A stretch of 64,000 nucleotides of DNA, from positions 176,994 to 240,993 of the forward strand of contig NZ_AUIN01000012.1 in the NCBI RefSeq assembly GCF_000423725.1. Reading direction: 5' to 3'. The notes beneath the pieces were generated by a model. The model ran no database searches. It had not been told where the DNA came from and worked only from the letters and a program-made list of their open reading frames with translations. The stretch comes from Streptococcus devriesei DSM 19639. GTDB taxonomy: Bacteria; Bacillota; Bacilli; Lactobacillales; Streptococcaceae. This document shows positions 8,620 through 18,184 of the stretch, piece after piece. A program made the translations under genes and the position numbers. Position 1 is the first letter of the stretch; the number at the start of each line of letters is the position of its first letter.

Positions 8620-9648
8620 TTACCAGATGCCTAAAAAGTGCTGCATGGCAAGACTGATTATGGTAATGACTGCCCAGCAGGAAGCCCCCAGAGCAATCGC
8701 CTGCCCGCCTGTTTTAATGAGTTTGACAATATTTGTATTGATCCCTATCGCACTCATGGCCATGACAATGCAGAATTTAGAGAGGGTTTTAAGCGATTCA
8801 AAGACAAGAGGATTAAAGCCCAGCCCCGTCAAAAGGGTTGTCAAAACAGAAGCCAAAATGAAATAAAGGATGAACATGGGAAAGACCTTCTTGATAGCGA
8901 CAGTGTGCTCTTGAGTTTGTCCGCTTTTTTTAGCCTTGTAAACTTGGTAAAAAGACAGCCCCAAAGTGATGGGAATAATGGCCAAGGTTCGCGTCAGCTT
9001 GACAATTGTTGCGCCGTCCAGCGTATTGGAATGGTGCAGACCGTCCCAGGCTGCTGCCGTTGCTGTCACAGATGAGGTATCATTGACTGCTGTCCCTGCA
9101 AAAAGCGCAAAGCCGTGATTCGACAGTCCCAGCATATCTCCCAAGGTTGGAAAAATCAGAGCCGCCAAAATGTTAAAAAGAAAAATAACGGAAATAGATT
9201 TTGCGATTTCTTCATCATCAGCCTTAATAACAGGTGCTGTCGCGGCAATAGCAGAGCCGCCGCAAATAGAAGAGCCAACACCTACCAAGGTCGCTGTCCG
9301 CACATCCAGCTTAAACCATTTTTGCAAAAGAAAGGCCAGCAGCAAAGAGGAGCTTATGGTTGCCAGAATAATGGGGAGCGAGGTCCTGCCGACTGTCAGC
9401 ACCTGCGATAAATTTAAACCAAAGCCCAGCAGAACAACCGCAAACTGCAAAATGTATTTAGAGGTAAAAGCAATTCCTGCTTCTGTCTTTTCCCGCCTGT
9501 GATAAAAGGCAGCCAGCAGCATGCCCAGAAAGATAGCAAACACGGGTACCCCAACGATTGGAAAGAGCTGCCCCAGCCACCAAGCAGGCAGGGCAACAAC
9601 AAGACACAAAACAATCCCCGGTAATTTAAGCATGAATTGATTCGTCAT
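8620..9648 (-). CDS. YeiH-family membrane transporter (UPF0324, putative sulfate exporter)
   Basis: 342 residues, about ten membrane segments. Family landmarks are [18 protein letters not shown] near residue 125 and [13 protein letters not shown] near 180. The family is annotated as putative sulfate exporters, largely by homology; the real substrate here is unproven. A GGAGA ribosome site precedes the ATG. It stands alone, with 154 bases to the CPBP remnant and about 370 bases upstream to the Pgf operon. Confidence 0.85.
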   Translation of the reverse strand: MTNQFMLKLPGIVLCLVVALPAWWLGQLFPIVGVPVFAIFLGMLLAAFYHRREKTEAGIAFTSKYILQFAVVLLGFGLNLSQVLTVGRTSLPIILATISSSLLLAFLLQKWFKLDVRTATLVGVGSSICGGSAIAATAPVIKADDEEIAKSISVIFLFNILAALIFPTLGDMLGLSNHGFALFAGTAVNDTSSVTATAAAWDGLHHSNTLDGATIVKLTRTLAIIPITLGLSFYQVYKAKKSGQTQEHTVAIKKVFPMFILYFILASVLTTLLTGLGFNPLVFESLKTLSKFCIVMAMSAIGINTNIVKLIKTGGQAIALGASCWAVITIISLAMQHFLGIW

Positions 9649-9836
9649 AAAATCTCCTTATCAGCATTAGATAGCTTTTATTATACTGATTTTCAATCGT
9701 TCTGTAAAATGATGATTGATTCTGCCGAAATAATGAAAAGAACCATTAGATCTTGAATTTCCACATCGATATCTTTATCAAGGTTTATTTATGCGACGCT
9801 GAATATCACCAAAGCTGCACATAAAAAATTAACCTT

Positions 9837-9883
9837 AAAAGCCTATCGCTCGGTCATCCTTGATGACTATGTGATAGGCTTTT
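9837..9883 (-). terminator. Terminator of the Pgf operon
   Basis: AAAAGCCTATC (9837-9847) and GATAGGCTTTT (9873-9883) form an 11-base stem with an internal hairpin loop. It lies downstream of the last Pgf gene on the minus strand. The rest of 9649-10015 shows no gene. Confidence 0.7.
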
Positions 9884-10015
9884 GATTATTTTCCAAGAGC
9901 TTGGTACAAACTGTTTGAGCTTTTTTTATCAGACTGTGGAATTGCTCAAAGCAACAACGGCTCAAAAAGCTCTAAGCCTGTCCGTGCTGTACAGATGCTG
10001 CCAAGATCAAACGGC

Positions 10016-12829
10016 TCAGTCAAAATCGTCTTCATCGAAGTCGAAGTCCTCTTCTTCTGCCAGTTTCTTTTGACGGCGGCTTTTTTGCAGGATACTGATG
10101 GATAAAACAGCTGAGAACAGGGTTACAAGTCCGCCTAAGATTAATCCTTGCGGAACATAGTAGAGGTCGATGCGGTGCTTGCCGGCAGGTAATTTAAAGG
10201 CCAGCATGGCATTCCAAACTTCTTGACTTTTGACGCGTTTACCATCAACTTTCACGCGCCAGCCGGAATTATAAGGAATGGACGTCAGTAAATAATCTTT
10301 GCCGGCAGGCTGTGTGATTTTGCCGGAAAGCGATCTTGACGTTACCTTCTTCGGATTCCACTTAGCCAGTTTCTTTTGCTGTACAAAAGTCCGGAAACTG
10401 TCGTCATTAAAGCGATAAAGCTGTAAATCAGCAATATCAAGCGGATTATTATCCGTCAGCTGGATTTCAAAAGTCTGCTCCTGACCCTTGCTGTCTGCTG
10501 CTAAATTCCACAGCTGAGGATGGCGATAACGGTCAAAGGCTGTATAGGCCTGCCCGTTTATAGACAATTTGATATGAGAAAGATTGTCTGAGCTGATTCT
10601 TGCCGAATTCAGGTAATAGGCATTACTGTCTGCCGGGGTCCACTTGAAACGGATAATTCCCGGACGGTCAGATGAGCTGCGTCTGTAAATTTGCTGACCG
10701 TTTTCACCATTGATTAAGGTGACATTGTCAAGTATCATATCCATCTTCTGAGGTTCTAAAAGGTTTTCCACATTGTCCGAAAGACCGTGATAAATCTTAT
10801 TTTGATTAGCCGCAACGTCTTTATCATCTAATTTGGTTCTCAGCATGGCTGCATCACCTGAAAATCCTAAGCCAAACACGGTTTTATTTTCTAACAGTCT
10901 TGCATTTTTTAACGTTTGAATGGGCTGATAGTACTTGCTCAAATCTTTTCTTGCCGAATAGCTCCAGATGCCGTTATCCACAAAATAACGCAGATTAAAC
11001 AGCGCATCTGTCAGCGGTGTGCCGCCCGCATACATCGCAATAGCTGTTGACGAAGGGAGCCCCAGGTTTCCTAAAAATTCCAGATTCTTGTATTCAACAC
11101 TGGAGGTAAAATGATTGATGCCGTAATAATCATAGGTCAGCGAATCATTCCAGGTATTGGCACTGCTTTTTTCCATGCGCGCTAAAGTTGATTTGGGCAG
11201 TTTTAGCTTGTGATAGAAAGCTTCCTGTTTGCTTTCCGCAGCCAAAACCGAACTGGGACTGTGCCATAGATTTCTTTCGATCGTAAACTTAGCATTAATA
11301 CCCATGTCAACCATGCTTAAAAGCAGCAGCAGGCAAAGCTGCCAGCTCTTAGCAGGACGCCATGAAAAGAGCAGCACAATCAGCACCGCAAGTACCAGCA
11401 TGGCGATTTGCTGCCAAACAGTGACCAGCGGATAAGATTTTTCCTGCACGGCAAAATAAACATAGACATTGGCTAAAACAACTAAAACAAGGGTAAGTGA
11501 CAGCTGCAGGCGGCTCCAAGAACGCACCCTTTGAAAAGCTTGGTAGGTAAAAATCAGGAACACGAAGCTGAGCAGCCAGGCATTGCGATAATAAAAGCCA
11601 ACCGGCATCTGCCCCATGTGCCAGAAACGAATTACAGCCGCATTGGAAAAGGCGACAAGTAAAAGTGCCAGTAAGACAAAACTGCTGATTTTCTTTCGCA
11701 GGTCAATCGTCTTCGTCCAAAAGAAATTAAAGAGGCCGATAAAGCCAAGGACACCGATATAGAAATTCGGCAGCGTATTGAAATCTCCCCATTCTTCTCC
11801 GCTGGCAGCACCCGGAACAAACTTGATTAAAAGTTTGAGCGGATTGTAGAGAAAGGTAAAGACCCAAGGATATTGCTGGCCTCCTGCTACTTTGGTATCC
11901 AGCAGCCCGTAAAAGACCGGCAGCAGCCAGACAGCACTCAAACCAACTCCCACAAGGGAATAGAGGAAAAGCCGAAACAGCTGCTTGATCTTGAAAATAA
12001 AGGCAGCTTTCTTAGCCAAGAGGTAATAAAAGCTGTAAAATACAACAAAGAGCGCTGCCATATAAGCCGTGTAGAACTGAACCACAAACATAGCAGCCAG
12101 AACCAAAGAATACTTAAGGCTGACCTTGCCATCCAGAATCTTTTCCACACCAATGATTAACAGCGGCAGTAAGATGAGGTTATCCAAAAAGTTAGGATTA
12201 ACCTGATGCACAACCAAAAAACCGCTCAAGCCATAAACCGCCGCTACACAGACCGAAAGCAGCCTGTTGCGGCTGGCTTCATAGCGCTTGTGAAGGAAAT
12301 AGTAAAAACTAAGTCCCGCAAATCCCTGCCGCAGCACAGTTACCAGAAAAACAGATAAATTAAGGGATTTAGCCGGGCTTAAACCCACCGCTAAACTAAA
12401 GGGACTGAGGCTGTTAAAGCCCCAGACAGGCGGCATCACACCACCCATCCCCTTATGCCAAGACCAAAAGAGAGCTCCAATATCAAGGTGTCTAAAGGCA
12501 TGCCCCAAGGCGCGGTAAAGCGGAATGTACTGCAGTGTATAATCACCGCTCATGATTGTCTTTGAACCAAAAGGATACAGCTTCATCACAGCAAAAACAG
12601 CTGTCATCACCACCATCGGCAGACTAAAAGCCGCCAAAAAGCTCAGCGTATCTTTAAGCGGGGACTTCTCCGCCTTCTCCTTATCCTCTTCATGCCGCTT
12701 AAGCTCTTTTTGCTGACCAGAGCTGCTGCGCCGGGAGCGGCTGAAGGTTGCTGATAGCTGCTGCGGAGCCTCCTGAGAGAGCTCATCCCCTTTAACCGCC
12801 TTTTTATCTTTTTCTTCTCTTGCTACCAT
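10016..12829 (-). CDS. pgfM2: YfhO-family membrane protein PgfM2 (protein glycosylation)
   Basis: 937 residues from the ATG at 12829, which has GGAG five bases upstream; a GTG at 12853 lacks a site. A basic N-terminal tail precedes about a dozen membrane helices (GT-C-like YfhO fold), then a large extracytoplasmic region ending in a last helix and an acidic tail (EEEDFDFDEDDFD). In S. mutans, PgfM1 and PgfM2 work with the glycosyltransferase PgfS and epimerase PgfE to O-glycosylate the adhesin Cnm. Gene order here is the same, pgfS-pgfM1-pgfE-pgfM2. The role as the sugar-transferring membrane component is known only by analogy with CsbB/YfhO lipoteichoic acid glycosylation. Confidence 0.82.
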   Translation of the reverse strand: MVAREEKDKKAVKGDELSQEAPQQLSATFSRSRRSSSGQQKELKRHEEDKEKAEKSPLKDTLSFLAAFSLPMVVMTAVFAVMKLYPFGSKTIMSGDYTLQYIPLYRALGHAFRHLDIGALFWSWHKGMGGVMPPVWGFNSLSPFSLAVGLSPAKSLNLSVFLVTVLRQGFAGLSFYYFLHKRYEASRNRLLSVCVAAVYGLSGFLVVHQVNPNFLDNLILLPLLIIGVEKILDGKVSLKYSLVLAAMFVVQFYTAYMAALFVVFYSFYYLLAKKAAFIFKIKQLFRLFLYSLVGVGLSAVWLLPVFYGLLDTKVAGGQQYPWVFTFLYNPLKLLIKFVPGAASGEEWGDFNTLPNFYIGVLGFIGLFNFFWTKTIDLRKKISSFVLLALLLVAFSNAAVIRFWHMGQMPVGFYYRNAWLLSFVFLIFTYQAFQRVRSWSRLQLSLTLVLVVLANVYVYFAVQEKSYPLVTVWQQIAMLVLAVLIVLLFSWRPAKSWQLCLLLLLSMVDMGINAKFTIERNLWHSPSSVLAAESKQEAFYHKLKLPKSTLARMEKSSANTWNDSLTYDYYGINHFTSSVEYKNLEFLGNLGLPSSTAIAMYAGGTPLTDALFNLRYFVDNGIWSYSARKDLSKYYQPIQTLKNARLLENKTVFGLGFSGDAAMLRTKLDDKDVAANQNKIYHGLSDNVENLLEPQKMDMILDNVTLINGENGQQIYRRSSSDRPGIIRFKWTPADSNAYYLNSARISSDNLSHIKLSINGQAYTAFDRYRHPQLWNLAADSKGQEQTFEIQLTDNNPLDIADLQLYRFNDDSFRTFVQQKKLAKWNPKKVTSRSLSGKITQPAGKDYLLTSIPYNSGWRVKVDGKRVKSQEVWNAMLAFKLPAGKHRIDLYYVPQGLILGGLVTLFSAVLSISILQKSRRQKKLAEEEDFDFDEDDFD

Positions 12830-12999
12830 CGTATCTCCATTTTTATTTTTCACTCATGAGTCTCATTGTATCATAGTTGAGAATCCTTGTTAATGCTGCC
12901 CAGACTTTAAAAAGAAGAGCATGGGGTTGTTCCCCACGCCCCTTCCTTTAAAGACATCTAAAGAGCAAGCAGCTGATAAGCTGACAAAACTTTTAGCTG

Positions 13000-14022
13000 T
13001 TATTCTGCAAAGCCGTTAGGATGCTTCGTCTGCCAGCGCCAAGCATCTTCGCACATACGTTTAAGGTCGTATTCTGCCTGCCAGTTAAGCTCCTTTTTAG
13101 CCTTGGTAACGTCGGCATAAGACACAGCAATATCACCAGGACGTCTGTCAACAATCTCATGAGATATAGGGTGGCCGACAACTTGTTCCATTTGGTAGAT
13201 CACTTCTAAGACAGAGGAGCCTTTGCCGGTTCCTAAATTGTAGACAGAAAGACCCGACTGAGGTTTTAATTTCTGGATAGCTGCAACATGGCCGCGAGCC
13301 AGATCAACAACATGGATATAGTCACGGACGCCGGTTCCGTCCTTGGTATCATATTGATCGCCAAAGACCTGAACTTTCTCTAATTTTCCCAGTGCAACCT
13401 GAGTCACATAAGGCATGAGATTATTAGGTTTACCCTTAGGATCTTCTCCCAAATTACCTGACGGATGGGCTCCGACCGGGTTGAAATAGCGCAGAATGAC
13501 AATATTCCAGTCTTCATCTGAAGCGGCCAAATCCGTCAGCACATCTTCAATCATCAGCTTGGTCCGGCCGTAAGGTGTCAGACTGGAGCGCGGTGAACCC
13601 TCAGGCACCGGCACCGGAGCATCGTTGCCGTAAACACTGGCTGATGATGAAAAAATCAGATTCTTGCAGTCAAAGGCCTTCATCACCTGCAAAAGTGTCA
13701 CTGTTCCTGAGACGTTATTGTCATAGTAGTCCAGAGGCACACTGCTTGATTCATTGACCACCTTAAGGCCGGCAAAATGAATGACCGCATCAATTTTTTC
13801 GGCTTCAAAAATAGCAGCCAGCTGCTCCTCATCTCTGATATCCGTCTGATAAAAACGGAGAGACTTACCGGTAAGCTCTTCAATAACCTTCAGGCTCTTT
13901 GGATTTGAATGCAGCAAATTATCAACAACAACAAGGTCATAGCCTTGATTAAGTAATTCAACACAGGTGTGAGAGCCGATAAAACCAGCTCCCCCAGTCA
14001 CCAAAATTTTTTTAATCAACAT
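13000..14022 (-). CDS. pgfE: UDP-glucose/UDP-GlcNAc 4-epimerase PgfE
   Basis: A 340-residue GalE-type SDR epimerase. The NAD-binding loop TGGAGFIGSHT (residues 9-19), the catalytic serine region SSSASVYG and the YGRTK catalytic tyrosine-lysine pair are present, as is NPVGAHPSG. It interconverts UDP-hexoses and in S. mutans supplies the sugar donor for Cnm glycosylation. Located between the two YfhO-type genes, 28 bases after pgfM1, it belongs to this operon rather than to a Leloir gal operon. From sequence alone I cannot decide between UDP-Gal and UDP-GalNAc as product. Confidence 0.88.
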   Translation of the reverse strand: MLIKKILVTGGAGFIGSHTCVELLNQGYDLVVVDNLLHSNPKSLKVIEELTGKSLRFYQTDIRDEEQLAAIFEAEKIDAVIHFAGLKVVNESSSVPLDYYDNNVSGTVTLLQVMKAFDCKNLIFSSSASVYGNDAPVPVPEGSPRSSLTPYGRTKLMIEDVLTDLAASDEDWNIVILRYFNPVGAHPSGNLGEDPKGKPNNLMPYVTQVALGKLEKVQVFGDQYDTKDGTGVRDYIHVVDLARGHVAAIQKLKPQSGLSVYNLGTGKGSSVLEVIYQMEQVVGHPISHEIVDRRPGDIAVSYADVTKAKKELNWQAEYDLKRMCEDAWRWQTKHPNGFAE

Positions 14023-14050
14023 CGTTTTTTCCTAACCAGATAAATTAGTA

Positions 14051-16975
14051 TTAAAATAGCTCATTGTTTCCCGTTCTGTTATCATACCACTTTAGGAAAG
14101 CAATAAGGGCAAGAGAAAGCACAGAAACCACAATCCCTGTCAGCAGCCCCTGCGGCAGGAAGGACATTTCAATGTCATGTTTTCCGCTTGTAATCGGGAA
14201 GGACAAAAGACTCTCCCAAGCTTCACTGGTTTCTACCTTTTTACCATCTACCTTCACTGTCCAGCCCGGATTGTAAGGAATGCTTGTCATCATGACATTG
14301 CTCTTATCGGTAATAGTAACATGACCTTTAACCAAGGTGTTTGTCCACTTGGTGACCGTCATATTTTGCTTCAGGCGGTCATTGAGAACTTTCTTGATGG
14401 ACTTTTGATCAGCGCGGACAAGAGCCATATTGGTCAAATCAAGCTGGTCATCCTGCGAGGTCTGCAGCTGCAGGACCATTTCCTTGCCCGGTGTTCTGTC
14501 CGTCAGATTCCAGAGCTGAACTTGGTCGTAACTTTGCGTATAGTGGTACCACTGATTATTGAGCATGATGGAAATATTTCCCATAGACTTGCGCAGGCTG
14601 TAAGGTGCTTGGAAGTAATAGGTGTAGTCGGTCTGCGGCGTAAAGATTATTCTAACCGTACCGGGCTGCTTTTTATCAATGCGTTTGAAAATCCGCTGGC
14701 CGTTTTCATTGACTTCCTGCATATTAAGCAGTTCGATTTTAGGAATGCCAACGTATTCAAAATATTTCTTCTCAACACCGGACATTGATGACAAAATGAT
14801 ATTTTGATTAGAAACAGGGTTATTAAGCCCAAATTTAATATTTCGCGTCAGCGTGTTGGTTCCAAAGGCTGCCGAAAAAACATTAGGATTTTCATAAATG
14901 GTGAAACGCTTATTTTCATAAATCGGTTTGTAGTAAGCGCTAAGATCTGTACGCGTGGAATTACGGTCAAAGAACTGCCAGTTTGGATGCTGTTCCATGT
15001 CTGTTGCCGTGTATTCCTTACGATCGATATAGTAGCGAACGCCATAAAGAGCATCTGTCAAAGCCGTTCCGTTAGCATAAAAGGTGGCCGCATTGCCCCC
15101 GACATCTCCCATCGAATTGAAAAGATTGATGGTTGATTTTTCCATGTTAGAACTAAAACTGCTTAGACCCGGATAAGAAACAAGGAAGGGATCATTTTTT
15201 GCATAGAGGAAGCTTGAACCCACCCTGTAAAAACCTGCCTTGTTTTTCTTTTTGATGACATCGGCCAGCTCTTTCATATTCTTCGTGACGTCTGTAAACT
15301 TATAAGCATCTGCATAGGACATGGTAACCTGTGAAAGATAAGCATTGTAGCCCAATTCAAGCGCAGTGATGAGCGCTAAAGCGCACCAAACAAGCTTGCT
15401 TTTTGGACGCAGAGCAAAATACACCAAGATTAAAAGCCAGCTAATCAGCGTCAAAGAAACTTGGGACAATAAGAATCCCTTGCTCAGCAGATAAAAGGAG
15501 GCAACCATGGCAAGGAGGCTGGCTGCAAGGGCGCACAGCCTGGCTTCTTTGTAGCGGCTGAGACGTCTCCAAGACAGAACAGCCAAACTGCCAAAGACAG
15601 CCACTATCAAAAGCACCGTCAAAACACTATGATGACTGACAAAGCCTGTAACAGCCTTAGGCTGGCTCTTTGCAATATAAGTATAGCTGTGGCTGATGAC
15701 ATAGTAAGCCGAAGCCAAACTTATGACAACTCCTGCCACCAAGCCCTTCCAGCCCAGATATTTCTCTTCTCGGATAGCCTGATAAGCCAGAAGTACCATA
15801 AAGAAGGAAACAATCCATGAAAAACGGTAGAAGAACCCAGCCGGGTTTTGCCCCATGTGCCAGATTTTGCTGGCAAATTCATTAACAATCGAAATAAAGA
15901 AAATAAAGCTGATAACAGCAGCAGCAATCTTACGAAACTTATGAGCCTTGGCCTGTGCAAAATAGAGAAAGAAACCGACCAAAGCCAAAGCACCTACATA
16001 AATATTAGGCAGATTGGGACCGGCAGCCCAGGAAGATTCGTTATCAAAGCCACCAATCATCAGTTTTGACAAAATATCCAAAGGATTGATCTGCAGGGCA
16101 AAGCTAAAAGTCATCGGACTTTCATAAGCCCCTTTACTGCGTAAAAGGTTCAAAAAGATGGGATAAAGCAGAAAGAAGACGGCTGCGATTCCCAAAACAG
16201 ACGCATAGACAACACGCCAGACAGGCACAAAGAAGGCCTCTAATTTCACCTTCCAGTCGCCTTTTTCGGCCAAACGCGGTGCAGCATAATAGCAGGTATA
16301 CAGGGCAATGAAAAGACAAATCATATAGCCCATATAAAAATGCAGCAGCATGGTCAAAGCCAAAAGGAAAATGTATTTGAAGGGCTTGCCGCCATCAATC
16401 ACTTTTTCCAAGTATATGATCAGCAAGGGCAGCATAATCATGGCATCGTAGAAGATCGGATTCATCTGATAAGAAACGATCATGCCTGACAGGGCATAAG
16501 CCGTTGCCATAAGGGGCGGCAGCCACAGATTATAATCCATGGCCTTGTAGCGTTTGACCAAAAGATAGGCAAAACTCAGCCCCATCGCTCCATAGCGCAG
16601 CCAAATCGTCAGAAAGACAGCCCATTTAAATTGGGTCAGCGGCAGCAAAATATACAAAAGGTTAAAAGGACTGATGAGATTAAAACCCCAGACCCCAATC
16701 ATAGCTCCGCCGATAGACTTAGAAAAAGAATAGAAAAGTCCCGACCAATCTCCCGTCAAAACAGTGTGCTTTAAGAAACCATACAAGCCGATATACTGCT
16801 GACCAAAGTCAACAGCCATCAGGGTGTTTCTGCCAAAAGGAAAAGCACCCATGAAAAACCAGACAACCAGCATAATCAGCATAGGAAGAAGCGCACTGAG
16901 AAGGAGCACTTGAGCCTTTTTATTTTCTTTGAAAGACAGTCTTTGCTTTTTTTCGTTATTTGTTGCGTGACTCAT
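14051..16975 (-). CDS. pgfM1: YfhO-family membrane protein PgfM1 (protein glycosylation)
   Basis: 974 residues. A short basic N-terminus precedes about a dozen helices, including the family segments near WSGLFYSFSKSIGGAMIGVW and SAYPLSGM-like repeats. A long outside domain then ends in PQGLLTGIVVSVLSLALIA. It resembles PgfM2 throughout (both contain TSIPYNxGWxVKVDGKxV near the C-terminus), so the two arose by duplication. Its ATG overlaps the pgfS stop by four bases (ATGA), indicating translational coupling to the glycosyltransferase. Confidence 0.85.
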   Translation of the reverse strand: MSHATNNEKKQRLSFKENKKAQVLLLSALLPMLIMLVVWFFMGAFPFGRNTLMAVDFGQQYIGLYGFLKHTVLTGDWSGLFYSFSKSIGGAMIGVWGFNLISPFNLLYILLPLTQFKWAVFLTIWLRYGAMGLSFAYLLVKRYKAMDYNLWLPPLMATAYALSGMIVSYQMNPIFYDAMIMLPLLIIYLEKVIDGGKPFKYIFLLALTMLLHFYMGYMICLFIALYTCYYAAPRLAEKGDWKVKLEAFFVPVWRVVYASVLGIAAVFFLLYPIFLNLLRSKGAYESPMTFSFALQINPLDILSKLMIGGFDNESSWAAGPNLPNIYVGALALVGFFLYFAQAKAHKFRKIAAAVISFIFFISIVNEFASKIWHMGQNPAGFFYRFSWIVSFFMVLLAYQAIREEKYLGWKGLVAGVVISLASAYYVISHSYTYIAKSQPKAVTGFVSHHSVLTVLLIVAVFGSLAVLSWRRLSRYKEARLCALAASLLAMVASFYLLSKGFLLSQVSLTLISWLLILVYFALRPKSKLVWCALALITALELGYNAYLSQVTMSYADAYKFTDVTKNMKELADVIKKKNKAGFYRVGSSFLYAKNDPFLVSYPGLSSFSSNMEKSTINLFNSMGDVGGNAATFYANGTALTDALYGVRYYIDRKEYTATDMEQHPNWQFFDRNSTRTDLSAYYKPIYENKRFTIYENPNVFSAAFGTNTLTRNIKFGLNNPVSNQNIILSSMSGVEKKYFEYVGIPKIELLNMQEVNENGQRIFKRIDKKQPGTVRIIFTPQTDYTYYFQAPYSLRKSMGNISIMLNNQWYHYTQSYDQVQLWNLTDRTPGKEMVLQLQTSQDDQLDLTNMALVRADQKSIKKVLNDRLKQNMTVTKWTNTLVKGHVTITDKSNVMMTSIPYNPGWTVKVDGKKVETSEAWESLLSFPITSGKHDIEMSFLPQGLLTGIVVSVLSLALIAFLKWYDNRTGNNELF

Positions 16976-17931
16976 CCGACTAAATCCTCTTTTGCTTTCT
17001 CAATATTAGTCTCATCCACAATGTAATGCGGACGCCGCTTCACTTCATAGTAAATCTTGCCAATGTATTCGCCCAAAATACCTATCGAAATCAGCTGAAC
17101 GCCGCTGAAAAGAATGATAGCTGCTAAGGTAGTGAAATAACCGCTGACTAAAATCTCCGGTTTCACAAAATAAGCGATAAACATGGCTAACAGATACAGC
17201 AAGGCAAAGCCGATGCAGGCAAAGCCAAACTGAATACAAATACGCAAAGGTTTATCATTAAAAGAGATAATACCTTGAAAGGCATAATTCAGAGACCGTC
17301 TGAAGCCAAACTTGCTCTCACCGGCTTCGCGGATATGATTTTTGTAAGGAATGACTTTTTCTTTAAAGCCGATCCAAGAAAAAATTCCTTTTGAAAAGCG
17401 GTTGTATTCCGGCAAGGACAAAATAGTATCAACAGCCTTCCGGCTGAAAAGCTTAAATTCTGAAATACCGTCTGTCAGCTGCACATCCATCAGGTGATTA
17501 GAAAGGCGGTAAAACAATCTGGCAAAAAAAGTACTTGGTTTTGGTTCTCCCTGACGGTCCCGCTGACCGCTGACCACATCGTAACCCTCTTTAAAGGCCG
17601 CTACAAAATCCGGAATCAGTGCGGGCGGATGCTGCAAATCACCATCCATAAGCATGACAGCATCACCAGTTGCATACCTTAAACCAGATAAAATAGCACT
17701 TTCACGTCCAAAATTCCGACTGAAACTGATAAATCTGACACGCGGTTCCTGAGCAGTAATTTCCCTCATCAATGTTAAGGTCTTATCCTTGCTGCCATCA
17801 TTGACATAAACCAATTCATAGTCATCAACAGCTTTTCCAAGCATTTCCTGCAGCTGTTTGGAAATTTCGCTATGTGTTTTTTCAATCATTTTTTCTTCAT
17901 TGTAAAAAGCAACGACGATTGATAATTTCAT
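16972..17931 (-). CDS. pgfS: GT2 glycosyltransferase PgfS (CsbB/GtrB type)
   Basis: 319 residues. The N-terminal GT-A domain has VAFYNEE, the donor-binding VNDGSKD and the metal-binding MDGDLQHPP. It is followed by two C-terminal membrane helices around residues 230-290 and a basic tail. This is the CsbB/GtrB/DPM1 architecture that loads a sugar onto undecaprenyl phosphate in the inner leaflet. In S. mutans, PgfS is required for Cnm glycosylation. It lies 253 bases downstream of cnm on the same strand and is coupled to pgfM1. Confidence 0.88.
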   Translation of the reverse strand: MKLSIVVAFYNEEKMIEKTHSEISKQLQEMLGKAVDDYELVYVNDGSKDKTLTLMREITAQEPRVRFISFSRNFGRESAILSGLRYATGDAVMLMDGDLQHPPALIPDFVAAFKEGYDVVSGQRDRQGEPKPSTFFARLFYRLSNHLMDVQLTDGISEFKLFSRKAVDTILSLPEYNRFSKGIFSWIGFKEKVIPYKNHIREAGESKFGFRRSLNYAFQGIISFNDKPLRICIQFGFACIGFALLYLLAMFIAYFVKPEILVSGYFTTLAAIILFSGVQLISIGILGEYIGKIYYEVKRRPHYIVDETNIEKAKEDLVG

Positions 17932-18132
17932 ACAAACCCTTCCTAGTTAATTACTATTTTGAACAAAAAACAGCATAATACCAATTGTATTCTATCATAA
18001 TTCAAAAGACTTTTCGAGGCTTTTTAGCCTGATCCTCAAATCAACCGTCTCAGAAAAAATTTTCCTCTCGGCTGAAAATCTTTATTTAGAAAACAATCAG
18101 ATACCGTCTAAGCTGTTTTTCTTAACTAGCAC

Positions 18133-18164
18133 AAAGAGGCAAAGACTGTTGTCCCTGCCTCTTT
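18133..18164 (-). terminator. Hairpin between cnm and pgfS
   Basis: AAAGAGGCA and TGCCTCTTT form a 9-base stem just past the cnm stop. It probably ends most cnm transcripts. In S. mutans some read-through into pgfS is reported, so it may be leaky. The remainder of 17932-18184 has no gene. Confidence 0.6.
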
Positions 18165-18184
18165 CATCCTGTTTTCAATTAATA

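Noticed and set aside
8558..9502. Several plus-strand frames opposite the YeiH-type gene
   Set aside because: Antisense shadows with unlikely composition (many Cys/Arg/Gln), no ribosome sites.
12873..12960. TGGGG/CCCCA hairpin between pgfE and pgfM2 as a strong terminator
   Set aside because: Five-base stem only, without an adjacent T run; the genes are expected to be one operon.
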